The notes beneath the pieces were generated by a model, which worked only from the letters and a program-made list of their open reading frames with translations, made no database searches and was not told where the DNA came from. A DNA stretch of 64,000 nt from DSVZ01 sp964568145 (GTDB lineage: Bacteria > Verrucomicrobiota > Verrucomicrobiia > Limisphaerales > J093). Positions within the stretch are counted from its first letter, which is position 1, and each line of letters starts with the position of its first letter. A program made the position numbers and the translations under genes. Below are positions 27,832 to 35,783 of this stretch, one piece after another. Location: contig CAZMOZ010000003.1 of the NCBI GenBank assembly GCA_964568145.1, forward strand, positions 124,001-188,000, in the 5' to 3' direction.

Positions 27832-28227
27832 ATGGATTTCTACTGGCTGATTCTCGGCGTGCTCGCCGTCTGGCGTGTCACGCACCTGTTGCAGGCGGAA
27901 GACGGGCCATGGGACGTGGTGGTGCGCCTGCGCCGTGCCGCCGGCCCGGGCTTCTGGGGCAGGCTGCTCGACTGCTTTCAATGCCTCAGCCTGTGGGTGG
28001 CGGTGCCGCCGGCTTTGCTGTTGGGCCGGAGCTGGAAGGAACGGGCCTTCCTGTGGCTCGCCTTTTCCGCCGGGGCCATTCTCCTGGAACAACTCACCCG
28101 GCGCGAGCCGTCCGGCCCGGCCGCGCTCTTCCACGAAGACGAGGAAATCAAGGAAACCGACCATGTCCTGTTGCGGAAACCAGAGAACCCAGCTCCAAAC
28201 GAGCAGCCCAAGCCTCCCGCCGGCTGA
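27832..28227 (+). CDS. DUF1360-like small membrane protein
   Basis: 131 residues. N-terminal helix (YWLILGVLAVWRVTHLL), a conserved Cys-x2-Cys turn (LLDCFQCLSLWVAVPPALLL) leading into the second helix, and a third helix (RAFLWLAFSAGAILLEQL). The layout matches the DUF1360 family, known from small membrane proteins including Bacillus sporulation-linked members; no activity is known. The hydrophilic C-terminal tail (about residues 95-131) is Pro/Glu-rich and overlaps the next gene by 65 bases in another frame. Confidence 0.75.
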   Translation: MDFYWLILGVLAVWRVTHLLQAEDGPWDVVVRLRRAAGPGFWGRLLDCFQCLSLWVAVPPALLLGRSWKERAFLWLAFSAGAILLEQLTRREPSGPAALFHEDEEIKETDHVLLRKPENPAPNEQPKPPAG

Positions 28228-28429
28228 CGCGCCGCGCCACGTCCCGGCTGTGCCGGTCGCCGCGCGCCAGTTCGTCGTCTGCTTCGAATACGTCGGGCCG
28301 ACCGGCTTGACCGCCATCGGCGGCGTGAGCGGCCGGCGCTACCGCTTTGACCGGCCCGGTGCCCGGGTGATCGTGGACCCGCGCGACCGGCCCTCGCTGG
28401 CGGCCGTGCCCAATCTGCGGCAGGTCTGA
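28163..28429 (+). CDS. Small Cys-rich conserved protein (MSCCG start)
   Basis: 88 residues from the ATG at 28163, overlapping the upstream gene by 65 bases. It begins MSCCGNQRTQLQ, has a Pro-rich linker, then a compact domain with FEYVGPTGLTAIGGVSGRRY and RVIVDPRDRPSLAAVPNLRQ. From memory, small proteins with a CCG start and a Y-x-F...D-RD-L pattern are found beside phage-tail-like gene clusters; I could not verify this and none of those genes is here. The tight overlap suggests it is made with the DUF1360-like protein. Confidence 0.65.
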   Translation: MSCCGNQRTQLQTSSPSLPPADAPRHVPAVPVAARQFVVCFEYVGPTGLTAIGGVSGRRYRFDRPGARVIVDPRDRPSLAAVPNLRQV

Positions 28430-28607
28430 GGAGCGCGGAAATTCCAGCGGCGCGAACTTGTTTGACCGCCCCGGCTCAGCGGGACTGGCCCGAACCTGCG
28501 GTTGGCAGTGGCTCGGGCGACCCGCCCGCGCCACTCCGAACGCCGGTCGCGGACCCATTTTTCTCCCCCGCTTGCCGCCTGGGCATCCCGCGTCCACCCT
28601 TCGGGCC

Positions 28608-30170
28608 ATGGACGACCTCGGCCAACTGGACGAGCTGATGATCTGCCGCCTCGACACGGGCCGCCGGCAGGCCAGCCCCTGCACGATCGTGATCTTCGGC
28701 GCCAGCGGCGATCTCACCGCCCGCAAACTGATCCCGGCGCTGTACCACCTCCACACCCAGGGAAACCTGCCCGACCCCGTGCGCATTCTCGGCTTCGCGC
28801 GGCGCGAAAAATCCGACAATGCCTGGCGCGCCGAGTTGTTCGAGGCCGTCCGGCAATTCTCCCGGAACCAGCCTGTGGACCCGCAGCGCTGGGCGGCCTT
28901 TGCCGCGAACCTGTATTACTGCGCGGGCGACGTGACCGATCCCGCGGCTTACCGGCGGCTCGCGGACCGGCTGGCGGGCTTCACGCCCGAACCGCTGGGC
29001 CGCAACCGGCTTTTCTACCTCGCCACGTCGCCCAGCCAGTTCGGCGCGATCACCGCCCAATTGCACGAGACCGGTCTGCTGCGCCGCGAGGAGGAACCGC
29101 CCTTCTGGCAGCGGCTGGTGATCGAGAAACCGTTCGGCCACGACCTCGCCTCCGCGCGGCGCCTGAACGCCGAGTTAACCCGCTTCGCCCACGAAGGCCA
29201 GTTGCTCCGCATTGATCATTACCTCGGCAAGGAAACGGTCCAGAACATCCTGCTGTTCCGGTTCTCGAACGCGATCTTCGAACCGCTGTGGACGCGCCAG
29301 GCGGTGGACCACGTGCAGATCACCGTCAGCGAAGCGCAGGGCGTGGGAACGCGCGGCGCCTATTACGAGGAGGCCGGCGCGTTGCGGGACATGGTCCAGA
29401 ACCACCTGCTGCAGGTGCTGGCCCTCGTCGCCATGGAACCGCCGACCTCGCTCGACGCCGAGGCCATCCGCGACGAGAAGGTCAAACTCCTGCAAAGCAT
29501 CCGCGTGCCGCCCGCGGCGCTGGCCGGCCGCTATGCGGTGCGCGGCCAGTACGCGGCGGGGGAAATGGCCGGCCACGCCGCGCCCGGTTACCGGCAGGAA
29601 CCGAAGGTGAATCCGGACTCGAACGTGGAAACGTTCGTCGCGCTGAAGCTGCTGGTGGACAACTGGCGCTGGTCGGGCGTGCCGTTTTACCTGCGCACCG
29701 GCAAGCGGCTGCCGCTCAGCGCCAGCGAGGTGCGCGTGCAGTTCCGCGCGCCGCCCCATGTTCTGTTCGCCGCCCAGTGCGGCCCGCAGCTCGACGCCAA
29801 CGCCATCACTTTGCGCCTCCAGCCGGACGAGGGCATTTCGCTGCGCTTCAACGGCAAGGTGCCGGGCGCCAGCCTCACCATCCGTCCGGTGCGGATGCAT
29901 TTCCGCTACGACACGGAGTTCGGCGCGTACACGCCCGAGGCGTACGAGCGGCTGCTGCTCGATGCCCTCGAGGGCGATCCCACGCTCTTCATCCGACGCG
30001 ACGAAGTCGAGACCGCCTGGAGCATCGTGGACGGCCTCCGCGCGGCCTGGGCCGACACGCCGCTGGGCGACGGCGACTTTTATCCCGCCGGCACCTGGGG
30101 TCCGGCCGCGGCGGACGAACTGCTCAAAGCCGCCGGCCACGCCTGGCGCAATCCGCAGCCCCTGCCGTGA
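28608..30170 (+). CDS. zwf: Glucose-6-phosphate 1-dehydrogenase
   Basis: 520 residues, first step of the oxidative pentose phosphate pathway (glucose-6-phosphate to 6-phosphogluconolactone with NADP). The Rossmann motif is IVIFGASGDLTARKLIPALY (about residues 25-44), and the active-site block RIDHYLGKETVQNILLFRF holds the catalytic His and Lys. FYLRTGKRLP is a further family block. The ATG at 28608 is chosen because upstream sequence is repeat-like. The pgl gene follows after a 289-base repeat-containing gap. Confidence 0.97.
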   Translation: MDDLGQLDELMICRLDTGRRQASPCTIVIFGASGDLTARKLIPALYHLHTQGNLPDPVRILGFARREKSDNAWRAELFEAVRQFSRNQPVDPQRWAAFAANLYYCAGDVTDPAAYRRLADRLAGFTPEPLGRNRLFYLATSPSQFGAITAQLHETGLLRREEEPPFWQRLVIEKPFGHDLASARRLNAELTRFAHEGQLLRIDHYLGKETVQNILLFRFSNAIFEPLWTRQAVDHVQITVSEAQGVGTRGAYYEEAGALRDMVQNHLLQVLALVAMEPPTSLDAEAIRDEKVKLLQSIRVPPAALAGRYAVRGQYAAGEMAGHAAPGYRQEPKVNPDSNVETFVALKLLVDNWRWSGVPFYLRTGKRLPLSASEVRVQFRAPPHVLFAAQCGPQLDANAITLRLQPDEGISLRFNGKVPGASLTIRPVRMHFRYDTEFGAYTPEAYERLLLDALEGDPTLFIRRDEVETAWSIVDGLRAAWADTPLGDGDFYPAGTWGPAAADELLKAAGHAWRNPQPLP

Positions 30171-30264
30171 AGCCGGCCAGCGAAGTTGAAGGGGGAACGC
30201 CCGCCCCCCGCGCGTGGTTTTCCACCTGTCTGCGGGCCGACCGCCTCCAGCATGGCAAACAGGG

Positions 30265-30336
30265 TTTGAGCCCGAAAACCGAAGAAGCCCGTGGCGTCGG
30301 ATTCCCATCCGGCTCTATCTTGGTTTCCGGGTTGAA
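30265..30336. repeat. Dispersed palindromic repeat, family A, diverged copy 4
   Basis: Left arm CCCGAAAACCGAAG (30271-30284) and right arm CTTGGTTTCCGGGTT (30319-30333). The central part differs from copies 1-3. Family C-like sequence (ACGGGCGAGTCGCCCGCGGG) follows at 30394-30413. Confidence 0.65.
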
Positions 30337-30459
30337 GGAAACACTCCGGACCCCTCGCACGCTGGCTTTGCCCGAGGCGCTCCGGACAATCCCACGGGCG
30401 AGTCGCCCGCGGGACTGGCGCGGGCGGGGGGGCGCTCGCGCCACTGCTCATCTTGAACC

Positions 30460-31188
30460 GTGCCTGATCCCTTGGTGATCCGTTGCGAGTCGCCCGCGCA
30501 CCTGGCCGGCGAAGCCGCCGGGCGTTTTCTGGATTGGGCGCGCCCGGCCGTGAACGAGCCCACCCCCCGCGCCGTGGCGCTTTCCGGCGGGCGCATCACC
30601 GGGCCGTTCTTCGACGCGATTGTGAAGCTGGACCAAGCCGGCCGGGGTCCGCGCCTGGCGGAACTGCCGGTGCATTTCTTTTTCGCGGATGAGCGCTGCG
30701 TGCCACCGGACCACGTCGGGAGCAACTTCGCCCTGGCCCAGGCCCGGTTGTTTGCGCCCCTGGGGCTGGCGGCGGCGCGGGTGCATCGTTTGCGCGGTGA
30801 TCTCGATCCGGCGCCGGCCGCCGCCGAAGCCGAACGTGAACTGCGCGCGGTGGCCTCCGCGGCTGGCACGTTGCCGGCGCTCGATCTCGTGCTGCTCGGC
30901 ATGGGCGAAGACGGCCACGTGGCGTCGCTGTTTCGCGGCGCGCCGGCCGCTGTGACCGAGAGCCGCGCGGCGTATGTGCCGGTGGTCGGTCCCAAGCCGC
31001 CGCCGCAACGGCTGACCCTCACCTTCGCCGCGCTGGCCGCGGCGCGCGCGATCTGGGTGCTGGTGTCCGGCGACGGCAAGGCCGCGGCCTTGGCGGAGTC
31101 CTTGCGGCCGGACGGCGCCACGCCGCTGGCCCGCGTGCTGCGCGCGCAGACGCGCGTGACCGTGTTTACCGACCTGCCGGCCACATGA
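30460..31188 (+). CDS. pgl: 6-phosphogluconolactonase
   Basis: 242 residues from a GTG at 30460. Hydrolyses 6-phosphogluconolactone, the product of the upstream zwf enzyme. Family blocks seen: VALSGGRITGPFFDA, HFFFADERCVPPDHVGSNF and LLGMGEDGHVASLF, the last with the catalytic His region. The length is normal for the family. The zwf-pgl order supports the call. Confidence 0.95.
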   Translation: MPDPLVIRCESPAHLAGEAAGRFLDWARPAVNEPTPRAVALSGGRITGPFFDAIVKLDQAGRGPRLAELPVHFFFADERCVPPDHVGSNFALAQARLFAPLGLAAARVHRLRGDLDPAPAAAEAERELRAVASAAGTLPALDLVLLGMGEDGHVASLFRGAPAAVTESRAAYVPVVGPKPPPQRLTLTFAALAAARAIWVLVSGDGKAAALAESLRPDGATPLARVLRAQTRVTVFTDLPAT

Positions 31189-31304
31189 TTTACGGCACGG
31201 GTCCTAATTCGGTTCGCCCGGATTTCCCGCGCGGCGGCGACGCGGGTCAAACTTTCCGCCGGCCACGCTGGACAGCCCGCGGCCCGCGGGCGAATTTTCG
31301 CGCC

Positions 31305-32594
31305 ATGTTCCGTTGGATTCAGCGCATGGCACTGGCGGCGGTGGCCGGGTCGGCGGCGCTGGCTCAAGGCACCCGCGAATACGAGCAGCCGCCGATCAAC
31401 TACTCCGCCCGCCCCGCGACCAACGCGGTGAGTGAATGGCAGGCCCGGCTGGCCGCCGGTGGCTGGCCGGCGCGTGGCCAGCCGGAGCGCGTAATCGTAC
31501 GCGAAGTGCTGGCCGCGCTGGACGCGCCGGTGGAGTCCCAGGTCTTGGTCTTCTCGAAAACCAGCCTCCAGCGCGAGTTGATCGGCCCGCGCCGCCCGCG
31601 CGCGCTGTACTTTGCGGAGGACGCCTACGTGGGCTGGGTGCCGGGCGGACTGATCGAACTGGCCGTGAGCGATCCGGCGATCGGGCTGGCCTTCTATCGC
31701 GTGGATCCGCGCGAGCCGGCGCCGATGCGTTTCGAGCGCGATCCGGATTGCCTGTCCTGCCACGGCGGCTCGCTCACCCGCAACTGGCCCGGCCTGATGG
31801 TGCGGTCGGTTTTTCCCGACGCCAGCGGCGAACCGCTCACAGCGGCGGGCACTTTCCTCACCGGCCATGAAAGCCCGTTGAGCGAGCGGTGGGGCGGCTG
31901 GTACGTCACCGGCCGGAGCGGCCCGCTGCGCCACATGGGCAATGTGACGGCCCGGCTTCGCGGCCACGACGCCGAGCTGGATCGCGCCGCCGGCGCGAAC
32001 GTCACGGATTTGAGCCGCTTCTTTCCGGTCGGGCCGTACCTGCGCCCGGACAGCGACATCGTGGCGTTGCTGGTGCTCGAACATCAGGTCGGCATGATGA
32101 ACCGCCTCGTCGAGGGCGGCTTGCGGGTCCGGAAATGGCTGGCTTACCAGCACAACCTCCAGCGCGAACTCGGCCAAACGGTCAGCGATGAACCCGAAGG
32201 CACCGCGCTGCGGGTGGTCGAAAGCGAGGCCGGCCGCATTGTCGAGCACCTGCTCTTCTGCGACGAAGCCGCGCTGCCCGCCGGGGGCGTAAGCGGCGCG
32301 GGCGATTTCGAACGGGCCTTCCGCCGCAACCGTCGCGCCGATCTGCGGGGCCGGAGCCTGAAGGATTTCGACCTGCGCACGCGCCTGTTCACCTGGCGGT
32401 GCAGCTACATGGTTTACTCGCGGGCGTTTGATGCGCTGCCACCGGCTTTGGGCAAGACCGTGGCGCGCCGTCTCGGCGAGGTGTTGTCCGCACCCGAACC
32501 GCCGGCGAAGTTCCGTCACCTGCCCGTCGCGGAACGGACCGCAATCCGGGAAATCCTCGCGGCGACCAAGCCCGAGTTGACGCGCGCGTGGTAA
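31305..32594 (+). CDS. Exported single-heme-motif (CxxCH) protein
   Basis: 429 residues from the ATG at 31305, giving a short signal (RMALAAVAGSAALAQG). One heme-attachment motif, DCLSCHGG, at residues 149-153. The rest is conserved-looking but not a classical small cytochrome c: PPINYSARPATNAVSEWQAR near the start, and LFTWRCSYMVYSRAFDALP near the end. I recall similar proteins among Planctomycetes/Verrucomicrobia periplasmic proteins but have no family name. It may bind heme c in the periplasm; redox function is inferred from the motif only. Confidence 0.75.
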   Translation: MFRWIQRMALAAVAGSAALAQGTREYEQPPINYSARPATNAVSEWQARLAAGGWPARGQPERVIVREVLAALDAPVESQVLVFSKTSLQRELIGPRRPRALYFAEDAYVGWVPGGLIELAVSDPAIGLAFYRVDPREPAPMRFERDPDCLSCHGGSLTRNWPGLMVRSVFPDASGEPLTAAGTFLTGHESPLSERWGGWYVTGRSGPLRHMGNVTARLRGHDAELDRAAGANVTDLSRFFPVGPYLRPDSDIVALLVLEHQVGMMNRLVEGGLRVRKWLAYQHNLQRELGQTVSDEPEGTALRVVESEAGRIVEHLLFCDEAALPAGGVSGAGDFERAFRRNRRADLRGRSLKDFDLRTRLFTWRCSYMVYSRAFDALPPALGKTVARRLGEVLSAPEPPAKFRHLPVAERTAIREILAATKPELTRAW

Positions 32595-32607
32595 TGGGCG
32601 GGGGCCG

Positions 32608-32668
32608 CTCAATCCGAAAACCGAAGTTGGCCGTGGCGCGGTGCATCCCGCCTGCCCAACTTCGGTCC
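32608..32668. repeat. Dispersed palindromic repeat, family A, copy 3
   Basis: Perfect 11-bp arms ACCGAAGTTGG (32618-32628) and CCAACTTCGGT (32654-32664). The centre GGCCGTGGCGCGGTGC is identical to copy 2. Lies in the 127-base gap between the CxxCH protein and the GYF-domain protein. Confidence 0.8.
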
Positions 32669-32721
32669 CAGTGCCGGGCGGCGCTTGACGCCCCGGTGTT
32701 ACGGCCAACAGACTCGCTCGC

Positions 32722-33699
32722 ATGTTCAAGATGATCGGCGGCGACGGCCAGGAATACGGCCCGGTGACCGCGGAGCAGCTTCGGCAGTGGATTCTGGACC
32801 ATCGCGCCAACGGCCAGACCTTGGTCCAGGCCGAAGGCGAGGCGGACTGGAAGCCGCTGAGCGCACGGCCCGAGTTCACCGAAGCGCTGGCCGCGGCAGC
32901 GCGGTTGCACGACTGGCCGGACCCGGCGCAGGCCGCGACGGCGGCGGGGACTGCCGGCCTGGACACCGCCGGACGAGCGGTCGAGTTGCGCGTGTTCGAT
33001 TGTCTGGGCCGGGGCTGGGCGCTGCTGCAACGGCACGTTTTTCTCATCATGGGCGCCAGCCTGCTGGTCTGGAGTGTGCAAACATTCCTGGCGCTGTTCG
33101 GCCTGTTCGGTCTGCTGGCCAGTTGGCTGGTGTCCGGCGCGCTGTACGGTGGACTGTGCGTGCTGGTGCTCAAGCTCGCCCGTGGCCAGCCGGCGGCGCT
33201 GGGCGACGTGTTCGCCTGCTTCGACGCGCGCTTTTTGTCCTGCATGCTGGTCTGGCTGTTCACGGAGATCATGACGCAGATTGGCCTCGCGCTGTTGCTC
33301 GTGCCCGGCATCTTTTTCGGCGTGGTCTGGGCGTTCAGCCTGCCACTGGCGGCGGACCGCGGGTTGGACCTGGGGCCGGCGCTGGCGGTGAGCTGGCGGA
33401 CCGTGCTGCCGCGCTTCTTTCCGCTGCTGGGGTTGCTGGCACTGGCGTTCCTGCCGGTCGTCGTGTTCGCCGCGTACAGCCTGGTGGTCACGACCGGCAT
33501 CGCGCTGCGCACGCTGGGACCGGCCGGCGCGACGACGTTGGGGGAGATGTTCAACCAGCTCCTCGAGGTGGTGCGGGAGGCGGCCGTGCTGGGCTTTCAG
33601 CAACATCTGGTGCTGCTCCTGAACCTGCCGTTTGCCTGGGCGGCGGTGATGACGGCCTATGAAGACCTGTTCAACCCCGGACGCCGCCCCGCCGCCTGA
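32722..33699 (+). CDS. Membrane protein with N-terminal GYF_2 domain
   Basis: 325 residues. Residues 1-55 match GYF domain 2 (QEYGPVTAEQLRQWILDHRA ... DWKPLS), a small module that binds proline-rich peptides or acts in protein sorting. Residues 90-320 contain about six hydrophobic segments (for example VFLIMGASLLVWSVQTFLAL and FFPLLGLLALAFLPVVVFAA) like a DUF975/YciC-type integral membrane domain. GYF_2 fused to membrane proteins is frequent in Verrucomicrobia and Planctomycetes. The next gene overlaps its 3' end by 41 bases. Confidence 0.85.
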   Translation: MFKMIGGDGQEYGPVTAEQLRQWILDHRANGQTLVQAEGEADWKPLSARPEFTEALAAAARLHDWPDPAQAATAAGTAGLDTAGRAVELRVFDCLGRGWALLQRHVFLIMGASLLVWSVQTFLALFGLFGLLASWLVSGALYGGLCVLVLKLARGQPAALGDVFACFDARFLSCMLVWLFTEIMTQIGLALLLVPGIFFGVVWAFSLPLAADRGLDLGPALAVSWRTVLPRFFPLLGLLALAFLPVVVFAAYSLVVTTGIALRTLGPAGATTLGEMFNQLLEVVREAAVLGFQQHLVLLLNLPFAWAAVMTAYEDLFNPGRRPAA

Positions 33700-34045
33700 C
33701 CGCCACACCGCGTGGGCCTGCACGCTGGCGAACCTGCTGGCGCTGCCCGGGCTGGGCAGCCTCGCCGCCGGGCGCAAGGTGGGCTGGGTGCAGGCGGCGC
33801 TGGCGGTGGCGGGCTTCGGGCTCGTGATGTATGGCCTGGTGCGCACCGCGCTGGATCTGCTGGCCAGCGCCGAGCCGGTGCTGGCTTTCACGCCCGCGCT
33901 GACGCTGGCCTTGGTGGGCGGGGTGCTGTCGGTGGTTTCCTGGTGCTGGGCGCTGGTGACGAGCATCCAGGTGCATCGCGAAGCGCGGGCGCAGGACCGC
34001 GAGACTTCCGCCCGGGAAACCCCCGCCACCCCGCCACGGCTTTGA
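33659..34045 (+). CDS. Small membrane protein of unknown function
   Basis: 128 residues, overlapping the GYF-domain gene by 41 bases. Two or three hydrophobic segments (LANLLALPGLGSLAAG, GWVQAALAVAGFGLVMYGLV, ALTLALVGGVLSVVSWCWAL) and a polar C-terminal tail. The N-terminal PGLGSLAAGRKVG stretch resembles the TM2-like small membrane proteins that often accompany GYF domains, but I am not sure. Ends 16 bases before the convergent gene at 34062. Confidence 0.7.
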   Translation: MKTCSTPDAAPPPDRHTAWACTLANLLALPGLGSLAAGRKVGWVQAALAVAGFGLVMYGLVRTALDLLASAEPVLAFTPALTLALVGGVLSVVSWCWALVTSIQVHREARAQDRETSARETPATPPRL

Positions 34046-34061
34046 GCCCGCGCTTGGCCGC

Positions 34062-35378
34062 TCACTGCGACCCCGTCGCGCCAAAGGCTTCGATGAACTT
34101 CACGATGGCGCGCACGTCGTGGTAGTTGGCCTTCCAGTTGTGCGCCTTGGCGGTGCTCTTGGGCCGGCCCTCCGCGGTCACCGTGTCCAGCCAGATGCCG
34201 TCGGCGGGGTTGATCTGGTGCCGACGCAGGAAGCCGATGAGCTTGACCAGCGCCTCGCGCGAGGCGGGATTGTCGCGGCGCGCCAGCCCCTCGGTGAGTG
34301 CGGCCATGAACTCGGACTGGCTCCACCAGACCTTGTCGGTCTCGGTCGCGGGCTCGTCGTCGAAACCGCGGTTGTACAGGCCGCCGCGCTCGTGGTCGGT
34401 GCCGCGGCGCAGCGCGTGCTCGAGGATCGCGTCGAAGTGCGCCCAGGACGGGCGCCGGTCGAGCACCTGCTCGGCGCGGATCATGAGCCAGGCGAACTCG
34501 ACGTTGTGGCCGTAGGACAGGCCGGCGCTTTTCGGGTCGGTCACCGGTTTCCAGTCCGGCTGGCGGTGGAAGGCGGACCGGCCCGGCTGCTTCGGGTAAA
34601 ACCATTTCTGGTTGATCTTCAGCGCCCCGGCCAGCGACTTGCGCACCGCCTTGTCACCGGTGGCCTCGTACAGCTCCGCCAGCGCCTCCATCCAGTGCAG
34701 GTGCGCGTTGGCGCTCTTGAGCCCGGCGATCTCCACCTCGATGCGCGGGTCCTGGACGGTGAGCAACTGCCAGTCGCGGGTGTAATGCTCGCCCCAGCCG
34801 TCGTGCTTGCGGTCGTGACAGCGCTCCTGGAGGACGCGGTACAAATCCATCGCGTGCCGCAGCGCCGCCGGGTCTTCGCTGGCGCGGTGGTACTCGACCA
34901 GCGCGTACACCACGAACGCCTGGCCGTAGAGGTATTTCCGCTCGTTCACCGGCTGGCCGCTCAAATCCGTCCGCCAGTAATAGCCGCCGTGCGTGGTGTC
35001 GCGGAATTTCTCCAGCAGGAAGAGGTAGCCGTGGCGGGCGGCGCGGAGGTAATCACGCTGCGGATCGCGGAAGCCCTTGCGGTACGCGTGGGCGAAGCCC
35101 CACGCCATGCGGGCCTGCGTGACGATCATCTTCTCGGTGGCGGGCGGGGCGGGCTTGGCGGCGTCGTCCGAAAGCACGTAGCCGCCGCGCTCCCAGTCCA
35201 CGCAACGGTCGTACCAGTACGGCAGAACTTTCGCGGTGAGTTCCTGGCGGAACTCTTCCGCAAGCTTGGCGAGGTCCGCAGCGGGTTCGGGGTCGGCCGC
35301 CGCGGCCGGCGGGGGGTCGAAAAGGGAGAGGATGGCCAAGGCCAACAGGCCGCCGAGGGTTGGGGCGATGGATTTCAC
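34062..35378 (-). CDS. Exported N-acylglucosamine 2-epimerase (AGE) family protein
   Basis: 438 residues from the GTG at 35378, which gives a signal peptide (VKSIAPTLGGLLALAILSLF). (alpha/alpha)6-barrel family that interconverts N-acylglucosamine/mannosamine or isomerises mannose or cellobiose. Conserved parts seen: YWYDRCVDWERGGYVLSDD, RMAWGFAHAYRKGF, KYLYGQAFVVYALVEYHRA, GLSYGHNVEFAWLMIRA (family His) and KVWWSQSEFMAALTEG. An exported member suggests action on oligosaccharides in the periplasm, which fits the glycosidase-rich genome. The exact sugar is not deducible. Confidence 0.85.
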   Translation of the reverse strand: MKSIAPTLGGLLALAILSLFDPPPAAAADPEPAADLAKLAEEFRQELTAKVLPYWYDRCVDWERGGYVLSDDAAKPAPPATEKMIVTQARMAWGFAHAYRKGFRDPQRDYLRAARHGYLFLLEKFRDTTHGGYYWRTDLSGQPVNERKYLYGQAFVVYALVEYHRASEDPAALRHAMDLYRVLQERCHDRKHDGWGEHYTRDWQLLTVQDPRIEVEIAGLKSANAHLHWMEALAELYEATGDKAVRKSLAGALKINQKWFYPKQPGRSAFHRQPDWKPVTDPKSAGLSYGHNVEFAWLMIRAEQVLDRRPSWAHFDAILEHALRRGTDHERGGLYNRGFDDEPATETDKVWWSQSEFMAALTEGLARRDNPASREALVKLIGFLRRHQINPADGIWLDTVTAEGRPKSTAKAHNWKANYHDVRAIVKFIEAFGATGSQ

Positions 35379-35783
35379 GCCGCAAGGCTTCCACGCGCAC
35401 GAACGGCGTTCAACTTGAAAGCGACGCCAGCGGTGGCAAGGAACGCATCTCAGTTCCTGGCCGCGACGACTCCCGCCGCGATAGCGGCAGACTGCCGGCC
35501 CGGCGGCCCGGGCTGGCTGGGCGGCGTGGGCCGTGTTTCCATGGCGGGTTCCGGGCGGCAAGATGCCGCCCTTTATGGCAGCCAGGGATGGCTGCTGCTA
35601 CCGCTCGCGCGCACGCCGGACGTGGCTCACACGTCCTGAATCCGCCCAAGCAACATTCCCCCGCCTCCATTCCTTGCCTGGAAGCTTGCTGTTCTGTCCT
35701 CGACCGTTTGAAACGCGGCCAGCCCGGCTATGGCAAAGGAAGGGAGGCAGGGGAATGAGTCGGAAGCCGGCGGGTGGCCGGCG
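35379..35783. other. Gene-free region with element D copy 2
   Basis: 405 bases between the AGE-like gene and the topoisomerase gene (both minus). It contains a GGACGTG-N3-CACGTCC-type inverted motif (near 35618-35636), also seen as a palindrome before element D copy 1, and the bounded element at 35654-35757. No gene is supported. Confidence 0.65.
35654..35757. repeat. Element D copy 2 bounded by imperfect inverted repeats
   Basis: Left arm at 35654-35678 (CATTCCCCCGCCTCCATTCC...) and right arm at 35732-35757 are complementary with a few mismatches. The arm shares the core GCCTCCATTCC with copy 1 at 22820. The internal sequence (about 53 bases) is unrelated to copy 1. Confidence 0.7.

Noticed and set aside
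27832..28227. DUF1360 membership as evidence for sporulation
   Set aside because: The family is found in non-sporulating bacteria and the motif match is short.
30315..33554. A very long open frame on the minus strand, antisense to pgl, the CxxCH protein and the GYF gene
   Set aside because: It is a side effect of high GC and codon bias; its product is low-complexity (Arg/Ala/Ser-rich) with no domain, and the plus-strand genes have clear motifs.
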